A DNA stretch of 64,000 nt, taken from positions 12,931,927-12,995,926 of the forward strand of contig NC_023758.2 in assembly GCF_000499845.2 (NCBI RefSeq). Direction: 5' to 3'. Below, one piece after another: positions 44,961-57,317 of this stretch. The stretch's first letter is position 1, and each line of letters opens with the position of its first letter. Under the pieces are notes generated by a model. That model did not search any database and was not told where the DNA came from. It was given only the letters and a program-made list of their open reading frames with translations. Position numbers and translations under genes: made by a program. Source of the stretch: Phaseolus vulgaris. Lineage: Eukaryota; Streptophyta; Magnoliopsida; Fabales; Fabaceae.

Positions 44961-45922
44961 ATAGCTTAACCTAGGCTCATACCAATTCAAAATCTAACCC
45001 AAAATGTATTTTGGATAATTCAAAAATATATCCAATCTATATCTAATCTATATCCAATTAAATAGATTTGACTTAAAATCCAAAAATATCAATTTGGATT
45101 TGAGATGAATCCATTTAAATAGATTAAAAGTAATATGAATTTGGGTAATTATGAATTAGATTTGATAATTTAAATTTTTTTGCCAACCTTAGTGACAAGT
45201 ACAATTGGAGAAGAAGTTGTGGGTGCCGAGAAAGAGAGAAGGAATGAGAGAAAAAGAAATACCATGAGTGTAGAGGTCGTGTGTGGAGAGTGATCAAGAT
45301 AGCCCACTGAATCATTGTGAGTAGAAAGATCTCTAGTGAGTGCACGTGGTGGGTGAAGAGAGAAAAGGCAAATTGCAATGCCGTGTGGGAGGTGAGCTTG
45401 AGAAAGAGGTATATATGATCGGAGTGTTTAGGGTAAATGGTAGAATTGCCATTGTCAGTGTAGGCTTTTTTGTGCCAAGGGCTGGCAACAACGTGATTGT
45501 TTCTGTGCAGAGGAGGGGCATGAATGTTATGGGTGATGATATGTAACACCTTAACAAAATAAATAAATAAATATTTAACAATTTAAAATATTAATATTTT
45601 AATTATATTTATTTTATTTTTTAATTTAAAATATTATTAGGTTTACAAATGCGAGTTGTCTACTTTTGAATGTCAAAGAATATTTTCCTGAATGTTTATG
45701 TTGGTATGCAGTGTACGTGTGAAAAAGTAGTGTGAGAAGTGTAGGATGTCGTGTGAATGAGAAAAAAAAGTGGTGATGAACGTGACCTAGGGAGACAGAA
45801 AATAAGAAGTGAAAGTGAAAAACGTGTGAGAGAGGGGGCATAAAAAGTAAATCGGTGTGGAGGATAAAAGTTAGGCCTTTTGTGTTTGTTTTGTTCTTTT
45901 TTTTAGATTTTGTTTTAAAAGC
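44961..45922. other. spacer between minisatellite and Mutator-like element
   Basis: AT-rich; short inverted AT blocks near 45575-45640 (AATTTAAAATATTAATATTTT). No gene supported. Confidence 0.35.
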
Positions 45923-47011
45923 GGGAGTTTCTCCCTGCACCCCTATGTTTTTTTCCTGTATCTCCTCAATTTTAAAATTTTTAAAACTGGGCTTGACATT
46001 TTATTTGAAAAAAGGCATGGTGGTGGAGTTGGTCTGGTACTGTTCTTCCTCTTCATTCATTTGAGACACTTCTGGAAGGTCACTCTAACTGTGCGGAGCA
46101 AGGTGGAGGAGTGGGTTGCATTGTCAAGTATTGTTTGGCTTCTAAAGATAAGAATTAACTTTTTTTTTAAGAGTATGGGTGGTTATAGAGTTTTTGTGAT
46201 TACCGAAAATTGGGATCTGGGAGTGTGCTACAAATTGATCAACCCGAAAGTGAAAATGTGATCTCCGGATGCACCAGTCCGTAAGTAAATCATTTTATTT
46301 TCCGAGTGAGGGGGTGTTCCGGAAGCAAATTTTTAATAAATTGTTGAATCTGAAAGCCTATTTTCTGTTACGGATTGATGGACCCAAAAGTTACTTTGAC
46401 TTATGGATTTCTAAATCTGGAATGCATATTTTGAATTACGGATTTGGGGATCTGGAATGATGTTTTTGACTTCTGGATTCTTGGATCCAAAATAAATTGT
46501 TTGACTTATGAATTGATGAATCTAGAAGATTTACTTATTTCCCAATCCCAGAGTTCTGCGGATTCAATATTTTAGAATGCGAAAAAGCAAATGTCGATTC
46601 TCTATTCTGTAAAACTATCGGACTTCATTGTCTGGAATACTACGTATGAATTGTGAAAACGAAAATGTGAAGAAAAAAAAACAGTACCACAAATTCGAAA
46701 ACCAATAAAAAAAATATTCCTTCTTCAGACAGGAAACCATCAAGAGAAACCACCCAATCACCACCAAGTCACTGAGACACCACTGACCACCACCTACAGA
46801 AACGCCTTCCTGTGCCAAGAGATGGAGCAGCGTCCTCGTTGTTCAAAGTCTGTGGAGTTCGTGTTTGCAGTTTGGGCAAAGGAAGAAGAAAGATTAGTGT
46901 GGGTCTCATGTGCCTTTTAGGGTGTTTAAAAAATAATATGGGTAGTTTTGTCTTTGCATAACATTGTGTGGATGCAGGAAGAAAAACATAAGGGTGTAGG
47001 AAGAAACTGCC
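45923..47011. mobile_element. Mutator-like (MULE/MITE) element with 9-bp TSD
   Basis: Flanks are TTTAAAAGC at 45914-45922 and again at 47012-47020. Terminal inverted repeats of about 45 bp: the left starts GGGAGTTTCTCCCTGCACCC and the right, reversed, GGCAGTTTCTTCCTACACCC, both continuing into TATGTTTTT and TCCTG. Perfect 9-bp duplications are the mark of Mutator-superfamily transposition. The 1089-bp interior has no transposase. Confidence 0.88.
46360..46530 (+). repeat. degenerate ~37-bp repeats inside the Mutator-like element
   Basis: Units of the form TTACGGATTKRTGGATCYGGAA with TTTTGACT spacers recur at about 46368, 46402, 46437 and 46471. Related words also occur at 46265-46330. Confidence 0.6.
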
Positions 47012-47020
47012 TTTAAAAGC

Positions 47021-48056
47021 CTGAACCCGTTATGAATGGCTAGCCCAAAAAAAATTTTAGAACAAAGAAATAGAAATAACTACCATTTTTGTGCAGAGCA
47101 TAGTCATGTTCCATATAGTAATTGGGCAACGGTAATATTAAAAAGATTGCATCTCAGATTTTTCTTTCTTAATAGGAAAAAAACTACAAACCTCATAAAT
47201 TAAAATAATCTTAACTCAAATGTTCAACCAATTTTCAATCAAAACATAATCTAGTATTCACGAAATCAACAAATATTCACTAATTAAATCAAATATATGT
47301 AGGAACTTCAATTCAAAATGACAACGAGGCTTGTGGTTTTTCGTAGTACATAAAGATTTGTTTTACAAAATTCAAAATTTGACCATCTATCGTTTTTACC
47401 ACCTAAACTATCTAAATGCACACACATCCTAGATCTTCTAATACATAATATGCACATGCACCAAATAATTGTAAATTAATCAAGTAAATCACGAAACATG
47501 AGATTTCCAAAAATATGTTTAATGCATATAAAATGAGAATGTATGATATAACACATTTAAGATTGTCTATATGGATGAAAAAGGAATCTTGGATGGTTTA
47601 GTGCATGCAACTCCTACATCGTTTATACATACAAAATCATAACACAATTGGTTAGATCATCTAATAAATATTATTGAGACATATAGGTTAGAGATACTTA
47701 TTTCATAAAAGTTGTGAAAACAAATCATCTATATGAAGATTTTTCATTAGTAAAAGATGAATACATCTTGTTGGACCATCTTCAGTGTCTTTCCAATTTG
47801 TGTTGATAAGTATATTGTTTGATCTTTTCTTTAGCTCCTCTACCTTGGGAATATATGCTTTCTTGCCATGGTGAGTTGCAAACATCCATTGTCCTTTTCC
47901 AAAACAGGAGTCTTCTTGTGTTGGATTAAAAACATCTGCAAGAAAATTTCTATCTTTTGGTACCCATACTTGTTTACATAATTTTCTGTTAGTTTTTCTT
48001 CGTGATTTCTTTTTTAGGACACCACTAGAGACTTCATTTGCAGATACTCTAGTTAA
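47021..48056 (-). pseudogene. spacer with a retroelement-like ORF relic
   Basis: On the minus strand 48080-47703 stays open for 125 codons, with SRRKTNRKLCKQVWVPKDRN and GQWMFATHHGKKAYIP. The KQVWVPK word recalls retroelement polyproteins, but I cannot place it in a domain. Its first ~20 bases overlap repeat R1 copy 3, so the ATG is not its own. Low confidence. 47021-47700 shows nothing else. Confidence 0.25.
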
Positions 48057-48966
48057 TATGAGATGATTTAAGAATTGCACATATTTTTAGAGGTTTCACT
48101 TGGATTAAGAATTGGATTAACATTTATGGTGATGATTCAGTGAGGATTGCCACTAGACACAAACTTAACCAAGTGGTTAAGTAAGTGTGAAGGTTCTCTT
48201 CAAAAAGCAAAGGAAAAAGACTCACACAAATGAAAATATGCAAGCGGAAATTAAGAACTCAAAATAGAGTAGAATTAGCGAAAAGGAAAGACATGGAGTT
48301 AAAGAAGAAGAAAATGAAAACTTAGATGGTTGTAGTCGTTCATGGAGGTGGAGGAATGAAGGAGGTCACGCCACTTGAAGAAGAGGAATTTCAAGATAAG
48401 TGATGAAGAGAGTCGCCACTTGAAGCATCTTGCCAAGATAAGACTCAAAGAATTTTAAACACTTAAAATCACTCACACAAAGTTTATTTTCTCAAAATAT
48501 ATTGTTAATTATAAGATGTAAGACCACCTATTTATAGCATGAGGCGCCATGAGCTTAGTGTGTGGAGGGAAATTTAAAATTCAAATTAAACATGTTTAGG
48601 CTCATAATTTCTTGCCACTTAAAGAGGATCTAGGAGGGTCATGCTTTTCACATTTAAGCATGTGCTTAATGTGGAAAGTGTGACCACATGTGCTCCTCTA
48701 GCTAGGGTTTTTGAAACCTACGCTAGGCTATATTTCTTGGGCCAATGTGAGCCCAATTTATTACATTTAATCATGTCTTATAAAAAGACTAAAAGAAAGA
48801 GTAGTTGATATTCTAGTCCATGCTCACGTGTTCTCCTCTTGAAGATCATTTGAGGAATAATGGGATATGCTTGGCCTAGCCCTGAGTCTTGTGTCATGTT
48901 TCTGGTTATCCTCCTAGAAGGTTGGGTTGGCTTAGTCCTCTACCTCCCTTGAATTTTTTATCAACA
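48057..48966 (+). repeat. dispersed repeat family R1, copy 3 (longest)
   Basis: Starts ATATGAGATGATTTAAG and ends about TTTTTTATCAACA. It is colinear with 4100-4890 (TTGATATTCTRGYCCATGC, GTGAGCC(C/T)AATT, AAGTGTGAAGGTTCTCTT) and with 38892-39083 at its start. Likely a solo LTR; the expected TSD is not clean. Confidence 0.65.
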
Positions 48967-50631
48967 AGTTTATATCAATTTTTAATGTAATTTTCACTCT
49001 ATATTCCATTATTTAGGTTATCATTCTTGAGATCTCCATTATAAGCATAAACATAATTTAACTCTCATTGTACATTAAACCAAAATTATTTTACGATTTA
49101 GGTAGGTTGTCAAGGTGGCATTTCCCAATGATATCCTTTGTGAAAGTCAAATTGATTCCTCTAGGTCTAGGTCGAGGTCTCTAACCCTAATGTTGGACTA
49201 ACATATATAGAAAGGTGGAATTGGATCCACTTGAGTTGTCATCGTAAAACTAACTAGTGTCAACATTGGTCGATTCAATATAGGACACACATCAATCAAA
49301 ATCGAAGTGTAGATTACGTCATCAATAAAGTATAAAGTATTCAAAGTTAATAGCAGTATTCTCAAATTATTATTAGTGATTGATTGTTATATATTTATTA
49401 TTCTTATTTGAATTTTTTTTTATCATATATACTATTCTACCATTACAGACACTCATGCAATAACAAGTACAAACTAAATAATGCAAACTAAATCACTTTT
49501 TTATAAAATCAAACTAACCAAATCATAAAACTAATAATCACATTCATACATCATGAGAACATGCATAAACTTCTATTCTTATTTTTATTGTTATTTTTTA
49601 TTTTTTATTTTTTGTTGTTTTACATATTTTAAAATTTAAAGAAATCTAAATTATAATTGTATTAAATAAAATCCCTGAAAATGTGTTATGATTTGATATG
49701 TTAAGATACAAATTGATCTTGAATATGATAACAATTGAAATCATGATTAAAATATGTAGGCCTCAATTAAAGAGCCACATTTAAATATTGGCAAAAGACT
49801 AGAGGGAAAGGTTTAAAGATAAAAAATGAAAAATAATTTAATCTCATCCTTGAACTAAGGTAAATCATAAAAGGAGATTGAAAGCTAAGAATTTTCTATC
49901 ATGAACATTCTATTATATGAGAAGCTAGTTTGAGAAATAATGTCAAGATGAAGATTTCATTGACAAAAAATTGAGATAGTCTAGATAATAGTATATGTTT
50001 TAAGAAAAACTTGATATATCAAGGAGAGAATGTTTAAGAGAAGTTTATAAAAGTAAACATTTTTTAAACTCTATAAATCAAAGAAAAACTTGTAACCATT
50101 ACAAATTTTGATGGTATTAAATCCAAATGGTTGATGAAAAACTATGAGTTGAGCACCCACGGAGCAACTATGCAACTCCTCGTTGAGCTATATATAACAC
50201 ATAATCAAGTCACTATACAAATTGTTTAGACATAAATTGAGTACATGAAGGTCTTCCACGTGTTTTATTTTCTTAAAGTTTGGTTCTTTCTAAAAATCTA
50301 AAGTCAATCGAATATCTTACTATAAAAGGTTTTCAATGTTCATAGTATTAAATTGTAATAAATACGTTTGTTGTAATGTTAATGTAGTAATATTTTGTTT
50401 AAATCTAGAAATCAATTCTAATTTGGAGTTTGTTATTTAAATAATTGTTATTACAATCACAAATTGAAAGTCAATAACAGTTAATCTTCTTTAAAGAATC
50501 CATAATCATATTATTTGTTCTTTAAGTGAACATTAATTGTGTTAAAGACATAATATAATTTATTTTTTACTTAAAATACTTACTAACTAAACAAAAATAT
50601 ATCAAGAAAACCAAACCCAAAACCTAGTCTT

Positions 50632-50674
<43 letters not shown>

Positions 50675-50745
50675 TTTTTAATAGGCGCCAATATTATCAA
50701 AATTGAAAAACAAGTCCACACGTCTGTTATATTTTAGAAGAACTC
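48967..50745. other. AT-rich intergenic region
   Basis: No gene supported. A TA microsatellite lies at 50636-50672. Confidence 0.4.
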
Positions 50746-51181
50746 TACTTAAAAAAACTTAAATACTACTTTTTTTCCAATCTTTTTTGACTTTATACAA
50801 TTTAATTCTTATATTTTAAAAAATAATTCAAAATATACCAACTCTTTTTTAGAAAGTTTAATATGATTCCAATTTTTTTTTATATAGAATTCAATTTGGT
50901 TCTAACTTTCTTTACAAAGTTAAGAATGTTTTCATTTTTTAAAAATAATTCAATATAATAGTTCCAATTTTTATAAAAAATAATTAAATACAGAAATAAT
51001 ACATATATTTCAAAATACAGTTTCAGAATCACTAAGATGATCTATATTATAATAAGAATAATCTAACAAATGAATCACGTTAAATATTTTAAAAAAAAAT
51101 ATGAAGACTAAATTGGATAAAGTCAAAAAAAAAAATTAGAACCAAAAAGTTATTTAAGCCTTAAAAAAAGAAACATCTAGA
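50746..51181. mobile_element. MITE-like inverted-repeat element
   Basis: The left arm CTTAAAAAAACTTAAATACT ... TTTTTTGACTTTATACAATT matches, reversed, the right arm ending AAGTTATTTAAGCCTTAAAAAAAG (51113-51181). The arms are about 60 bp. Flanking duplication is imperfect. Confidence 0.6.
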
Positions 51182-51872
51182 AACCAATTGTATTGTGTCA
51201 ACAAGTTGGGAAAGTTAAAAAAGAAAAGAAAAGAAAAGAAGAAGCTATCTGAGTTTCATGGGAGAGTACAAAATATTGACAATGAAGCCTCTTCCGTATG
51301 ACTCTACTTAGTCTAACTTCGTACTTTCCAACCAATTCATGGTCTCTCTATTTGGCGTGTTTACTTGAGTTTCTCAATAAGGTTTATGTAGGAGAGAAAA
51401 TTGTGCATCTCATCAAATTCACTTCCATATTTTCATTTAGTGCTACATTTATCACAAAATATTGTTGCTCCTTTAAGCATCTTATCAAAAGTTTTTTTAA
51501 GTTTATTAAAATTAAAACTAACTTTATTTGGGATATTATATTTGCTAATTATTGATAGAATTTCTTCACATTAAGTGAACCAAATATCGCTTTCCACTAC
51601 ATATATTATTATTATGATTTTTTAGAGTAAAATTTCTAATCATTATTGCTATATCTAATTAAATGTTGACTTTTTTTTATCAAAATAAATATATAATTTT
51701 ATTAAGGGAGAAAAAAACTCATTAAATTTATTATTTTTAAAAAATTAATAAATATTCGAGATGAAGCTAAAAAAAATAGATGAATGTGTTGTTCAAAATT
51801 TTGGTTTTTGTTTTACGAGTATTCAAAATAAGTTACTAGTAAGAGTCGAAGTTGTAGACATGAAAAATTTTC
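51182..51872. other. spacer, no gene supported
   Basis: Contains an AAAAG microsatellite near 51219-51241. An 85-codon open frame at 51298-51555 has no recognisable motif. Confidence 0.35.
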
Positions 51873-52575
51873 AGCTGTGTTTATTTTTAAGTATGAGGAG
51901 GGAGGAGATTAGAGAGAGTGATTGTCTTTTGTGTTTGTTTCCATCGTTTTGAGAATGAGAGAGTGAATGTGGGAGACGGTGGATGTTTTTTTTTTTCATT
52001 CTTCACACAAATAAGGAGATTTGTACAAATTTAAGTAGAATTATTGTATTTTACCAAAATATCCTTATGTATGCATTTTATTACAATATACAAAATTAAA
52101 TATTACAAAAAATTATTTAATAATTTAATAATTATTTAATTATATTATTAATAACATATAATTATAAATAATGAAAATAAAAAAATAAAATTATAATATC
52201 AACAAAATTATATAAAATAACAAATAAATATAATAATAAATATTATTTTCATCAATTTTAATATATTTAATAATTTTATTTTAATTTAACACGAAAATAT
52301 TTTTTATTTTTTTATTTAAAAATAAAAATAATTATGGATATTGTATATTAAAAAAATTTAATTAATTCAAACCAAAAAAATATAATTCATTATTCAAATA
52401 TATTTTAATAACAAGAAGAAATTTGTAAAATTACAATAAATCATCCTCACACATTCAATCTATCATCCTCACACATTCAATCTATCATCCTCAATCCAAA
52501 TAACCTCAGATCCTCACAAATCCACTCTCCCTTCCCTTCCTACAAATCTTCTCCCAACCCAAACACATAAGAGAT
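51873..52575. repeat. MITE-like AT-rich element
   Basis: Left end TGTGTTTATTTTTAAG with GAGGAGGGAGGAG. Right end CTTCTCCCAACCCAAACACA, roughly the complement. A 21-bp word TCATCCTCACACATTCAATC(T) is tandemly repeated at 52441-52490. The core is over 80% AT. The C-rich tail matches that of the insert at 2106-2590. Confidence 0.45.
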
Positions 52576-53603
52576 TCATTCATAATTAATCAGTCACTCG
52601 TCAACATTTATTCACACAAGTAGTAAAATTTAAGACGCTTCTTTTTTTAAGTTAGAAGAATGATTTTTAAAATTAAAAAAAAAAATCATAGTATACTATT
52701 TAAGTATCTCTTGAAAACCAAGTATTATTTATGCTTTTAAACTGAAAACTACGAACATTTTGTTGATAACGTAAAGTGTCACATCAATCAAAATTGAGTA
52801 AAAATTCATTTTTAAAATTTGAAGTGACTTTAGATCAATTTGTCAACAAGTATGATAAAAACATGAATAATAAATTAATACGACCTTTTCAACTTTTCCA
52901 TAATCTTTCTTATTCGTATAACTTTTTCATAAATATATATAAACTAAAACAGAATTTTATAAATAAGTAAAAAATTATTATTGAACTTACGCGGTTTCAC
53001 AGAAAACGGGTAGTTATCAACAAATATATACATATATAATTTTATTAATATCATACATTTACGATTATATATTTAAGCTGGCTTCATTATTTTTAATTAT
53101 TTATTTATTTATTTTATTCAATTTACTCTCATTATTCATAAAATGTTCAGTTAAGTCAAATTGAGAAATTTAATTAAATATTTTATTAATAAGAAGAACA
53201 AATTGAATAAAATAAATAATACAATATAAGAACAAAAGCCATAAAGGTTTTTAATTTAATATAAAAATAAACGTATACATAATTAAGAAAAAGTAATAAA
53301 TGACAACAAGAATGACTATGACTATTGGATTTCCGTCTCATGCGTCTAACCAAATAGTCACACCAAAACAATGATTTGTGTTTTGGCCTTCCTATCTCTG
53401 ATTTTTTCACGTATTTTCTGAGAAGGTGGCAACTCAGAAGCTGCTATCCATCTTCCTTCAAGATTTCACACGCCAACCGCGTTGAAGACTCTTCTCTCCT
53501 AAGAAAACTCTTGCAATCAACAACACCCAAAAAAGAAAAATATCAAAAGGTAAAATCTTTTTCCGAGGGAAAACACCAGTCATTGTCCTTGTTCTCAAAT
53601 CAC
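52576..53603. other. intergenic region upstream of the IST1-like gene
   Basis: AT-rich to about 53330, then a mixed promoter-like region. Confidence 0.35.
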
Positions 53604-53612
53604 CATATAAAA
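53604..53612 (+). promoter_or_regulatory. TATA box of the IST1-like gene
   Basis: CATATAAAA about 135 bp before the ATG, with transcription probably starting near 53640. Confidence 0.5.
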
Positions 53613-53738
53613 CCTCCATTTTCTCTCTCTTTCTTTGACATCACATAGAACTTCTCATTTTGAGTCTGCTTCTTTGTTCAACAGGTTTCATCAACACACT
53701 TAATAGGGTGTGTTGTTTTGTTCTTATCATTCAGAACT

Positions 53739-55531
53739 ATGGGTAAGAAGCTAGACGCTCTCCTTGGTAGAACCTTCAAGGCTGCAAAGTTCAAGGCTAT
53801 TGTTAACCTTGCCATCTCACGTCTCGCTGTTCTCAAGAACCAGCGCCAGTCTCGCCTTAGACATGCACGTTCTGATGTCCTTGAACTCCTCCAACAAGGT
53901 CACCTTGAACGTGCTTCACTTAGAGTAAGATGTTATACATCTTCTATATCTTGTTTCTCACAGACAACTTTTTTAATTTAATTTCTTTGCATCATCAGTC
54001 TACAACTGTTTACCCCATCAACCAATCCTTATCATAAGAGAAGCACACAAACTATTTTTCTCGTTTTTTTTCACATATGTAGCTAACTTAAAACTGGGTT
54101 TTGTTTTTTATAAGGTTGAGCATGTGATCAAGGATCAGAACATGTTGGATGTGTATGACAGGATTGAAGGATACTGCAACCTCTTGATCGAAAGGATCCA
54201 CCTCATTGAACAAGAGAGGTTGGTTGGTTTAAGGATAATTTTCGTGAAGGAATTGGTTTTAATTTTCTCTTGAAATAATGGGTTTGGTGTTGTTGTTACA
54301 GGGAATGTCCCGAGGAACTGAAAGAGGCAGCATCGGGGTTGCTCTATGCAGCTTCAAGGTGTGGAGATTTTCCAGAGATTCAAGAGATTCGTGCAGTTTT
54401 GAACTCGCGGTTTGGCAAGGAATTTGCTGCTCGTTCTATTGAGTTGAGGAACAACTGTGGCGTCCATCCTCAGGTAATGTATATGATATGAAAATCAGCA
54501 AACTTTGTTGCCTTTGTTTTGCCTCTTAGGAACTAGGATTTATGTAAAAGCTAAAATGTGTGCTAAAAGTAGATCTGTATTGTTCTAATTTTAATTAATT
54601 TTTCTCTGGAAACTATTTACACCCTTTTTATCTCATTGTTCATAGATGATACAAAAGATGTCAACAAGGATGCCAAGCCTGGAAAGCAGAATAAAGGTAC
54701 TCAAAGACATTGCTTCTGAGAATGGTATTGTTCTGCAGCTTGAAGAAACTACTGTTTCGGTTGAGGTATTAAAACTAAGCCCTCAAAATTTACAATTTCT
54801 AGTTGTATATACATTTGAAAAACAACTACTTATGGCATCTGATGCTAACTGTTCAGGTACAATCTGAAGTAGAAATGCAAAACCAGCATGGACCTGAGAA
54901 AAAGGAAGAGAATATAAGCATTTTGCCTAGTGGAGGGAAAAATGAGGAGTTAACTAATTCCTTTACGGGCGGGAAAAAGTACAAGGACGTAGCTGATGCA
55001 GCACAGGCAGCATTCGAGTCAGCTGCATATGCTGCAGCAGCTGCAAGAGCGGCACTGGAACTCTCCCGATCTGAGTCACATGATCCTGGTGATCATGATA
55101 GTTCAGGCCCTCAACCAAGAAAAGTGGAGGATGGACATGATAATGTTAAACCTCAACTGGAAAAGGAAATCCTCGGTGAAACTCAACAAGAAGATTTTAA
55201 CAAGGATAGGGATGAGTTAAAAAGGTCAAAAGACGTCATAGGTAGAAATTCAGCTGATAAGCTTTTGATGGGGGTTATTGCCTCAGTGGATGCTGAAATT
55301 GAGGCTGATCCTATGGAAGAGGAAGCAGTTTTTGATGATAGTGGTGATGAAACTGATAACAATCAGAATAAAAATGAATCTCCCAAGAAGACATCATCAG
55401 GTTATGGAACTGGTATAGGTGTCAATTTAGGTTCCAGGAAACTAGTATTAAATACCGTGTCAGAATCCAAGATGCAAGGTGTGCCTCAGTTGGATCTGCA
55501 AAAGAGGCCAATTTCAGTGAGGACTAGATGA
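53739..55531 (+). CDS. IST1-like protein (ESCRT-III associated)
   Basis: Five exons with GT-AG introns: 53739-53924, 54115-54218, 54302-54473, 54646-54765 and 54857-55531, giving 418 residues. An in-frame ATG at 53718 would add seven residues, but MGKKLDALLGRTFKAAKFK is the usual family start. Residues ~10-175 form the helical IST1 domain: LAISRLAVLKNQRQSRLRHA, DVLELLQQGHLERASLRVEH, YDRIEGYCNLLIERIHLIEQ, EEL.EAASGLLYAASRCGDF and ELRNNCGVHPQMIQKMST are visible. Such proteins bind CHMP1-type ESCRT-III subunits and VPS4/LIP5 at endosomes in multivesicular-body sorting. The C-terminal ~200 residues are charged, with an Ala-rich helix (DAAQAAFESAAYAAAAARAA), and are likely disordered. A terminal MIM motif was not clearly seen. 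The gene looks intact. Which plant IST1-like subclass it belongs to is not resolved. Confidence 0.92.
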
Positions 55532-56090
55532 ATGCACTATTACAGAGTATGATTGCATGTAGCACCTAAGGTTGAAGTTTTGCTAGTAGCTTAGCTAAGT
55601 GTGCTATTGCTTGGTTCTTTAAATTTTGTCTCATGGATATTTTTAACAGAATGTCAATATGTTTTTCATTGTTTAAATTATTAATTTAGTTCGTTGCAAA
55701 ATTAATGTTGGGGATTCTACTTCTCCTTTATTGCAATTACAACATAAGAGTAGGCAGTCTCTGGACATGGAGTCATGAACATAGGAAGCAGGTTGATATT
55801 TGATCACGCACAGAAATGACTGCAGAAAAAACCTGGGATGTATATTGACATTAGATTAAACCAAATATTAACTATCTTATTGTCAATTTGAAACATAATA
55901 CTAGAAACTATCAAAGGGGCATTCAAATCAATGACAGTGAAACGTATGAAACTTGAATCAGCTGTATTGGATCATAAGATTAAAGACAATAAGAAAATAA
56001 CTACAGATATATTGTAAAACATAATACGTAGTGTTCGTTTATTAATTTAACACTAGAAAGATAAATAAGTCTCATAAAACAAAATTACTA
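55532..56090. other. IST1-like 3' UTR and flank
   Basis: The first ~150 bases are likely 3' UTR; the rest is AT-rich spacer. Confidence 0.4.
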
Positions 56091-57312
56091 TTTATTTGAG
56101 TTGGTGAAATCTCTTTAAAAATAATATAAACAAAGCAATGAAACCAAACAAAGTACATCTGGAGAATGAGTGAAAGAAAAAAAAAAGTACTAATATGATT
56201 AAAGAGAATAGCTTTAAAAATTAAATTTCAATTTCTTTCAAGGGAATTGGTGAAAGAAAAGTAAATAAAGTAACAATAACAAATTAAATTGTGTAATTTA
56301 GAATAGAAGAATTTATTTGAGTTGGTGAAATCTCTTTAAAAATAATATAAACAAAGCAATGAAACCAAACAAAGTACATATGAAGAATGAATGAAAGAAA
56401 AAAAATACTAATATGATAAAAGAGAAAAGCTTTAAAAATTAATTTTCAATTTTCAATTTCTTTCAAAAGAATTGGTGAAAGAAACACTACTAAAAAAAAA
56501 TCCTTTAACGACATTTAAAAAGACCAAGATGGTTCTGAAACCATCATTATTGTGGATGTCGTTATAAATCAGTTGTTTATAACATGGTTCTAGAACCATC
56601 ATTATAAAACCACATTAACGACACGTGTAAAAACTATCATTTTGCCAAATAAATGAAAAAAAATACACTTATAACGACGATTCTAGTCTGGTGAACATTT
56701 AAAGACGGTTCCAATGGGAACTGTCGCTATAAGTGTATTTTTTTTTAAAAAGTTTTATTATTATATACTCACTCTAATCCTACATAAAATATCAAATTTT
56801 CAGACAATAATGCATGTAATTAATATCATAATTTAAATATGAAAGTTTACAAAAAGTTCTATAAATATATGAAAAAGTTTTATGTCATTCTAAAGTGTTA
56901 TACATGGTTACATTAAGATGCATCCAAGTGAGTTTCTTTGTATTTGCATTTGCACTTCTCCTCCCACTTAACATGTTATAACGTTATGTAATGTAATGTA
57001 TGAGTAATAAATTTGTGAATGTAATATAATCATAATCATAATGGTTTGATAATTTATACTAGGAAACATCATGCAAACGATGGTTCATGAGGAACCATTG
57101 CAGATTACACACAGACACACATATAACGATGATTCATGTGGGAACCGTAGTTAAAAATGGGGGAAATTTCAAAAAATTACAAAAAGGCCACCGCCTCTTT
57201 TATCACGATAGTTTTTTATGAACCGTCTTTATACGGTGTCATATATTTAGTCTTTTGTACTAGTGAAAAGTAAATAAAGTAACAAAAACAAATTAAATTG
57301 TGTAATTCATAA
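56091..57312 (+). repeat. 221-bp tandem duplication, second copy split by a CACTA element
   Basis: Copy 1 is 56091-56311. Copy 2 is 56312-56484 plus 57269-57312. Shared words include TTTATTTGAGTTGGTGAAAT, AATATAAACAAAGCAATGAA and GTAAATAAAGTAACAA. Copy 1 supplies the empty site GAAAGAAAAGTAAAT for the insertion. Confidence 0.9.
56485..57265. mobile_element. non-autonomous CACTA element (family C2) with 3-bp TSD
   Basis: The left end is CACTACTAAAAAAAA and the right end TTTTGTACTAGTG. Flanking AAA at 56482-56484 and 57266-57268 matches the single AAA of the unoccupied duplicate. Subterminal AACGAC/GGTTC palindromes occur at 56505-56740 and 57080-57240. It is 781 bp with no coding capacity. 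It shares its middle with 27000-27390. Confidence 0.9.
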
Positions 57313-57317
57313 CAAGA

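Noticed and set aside
51298..51555. An 85-codon hydrophobic open frame
   Set aside because: No motif, start context or neighbour supports it; AT-rich DNA yields such Phe/Leu/Ile-rich frames by chance.
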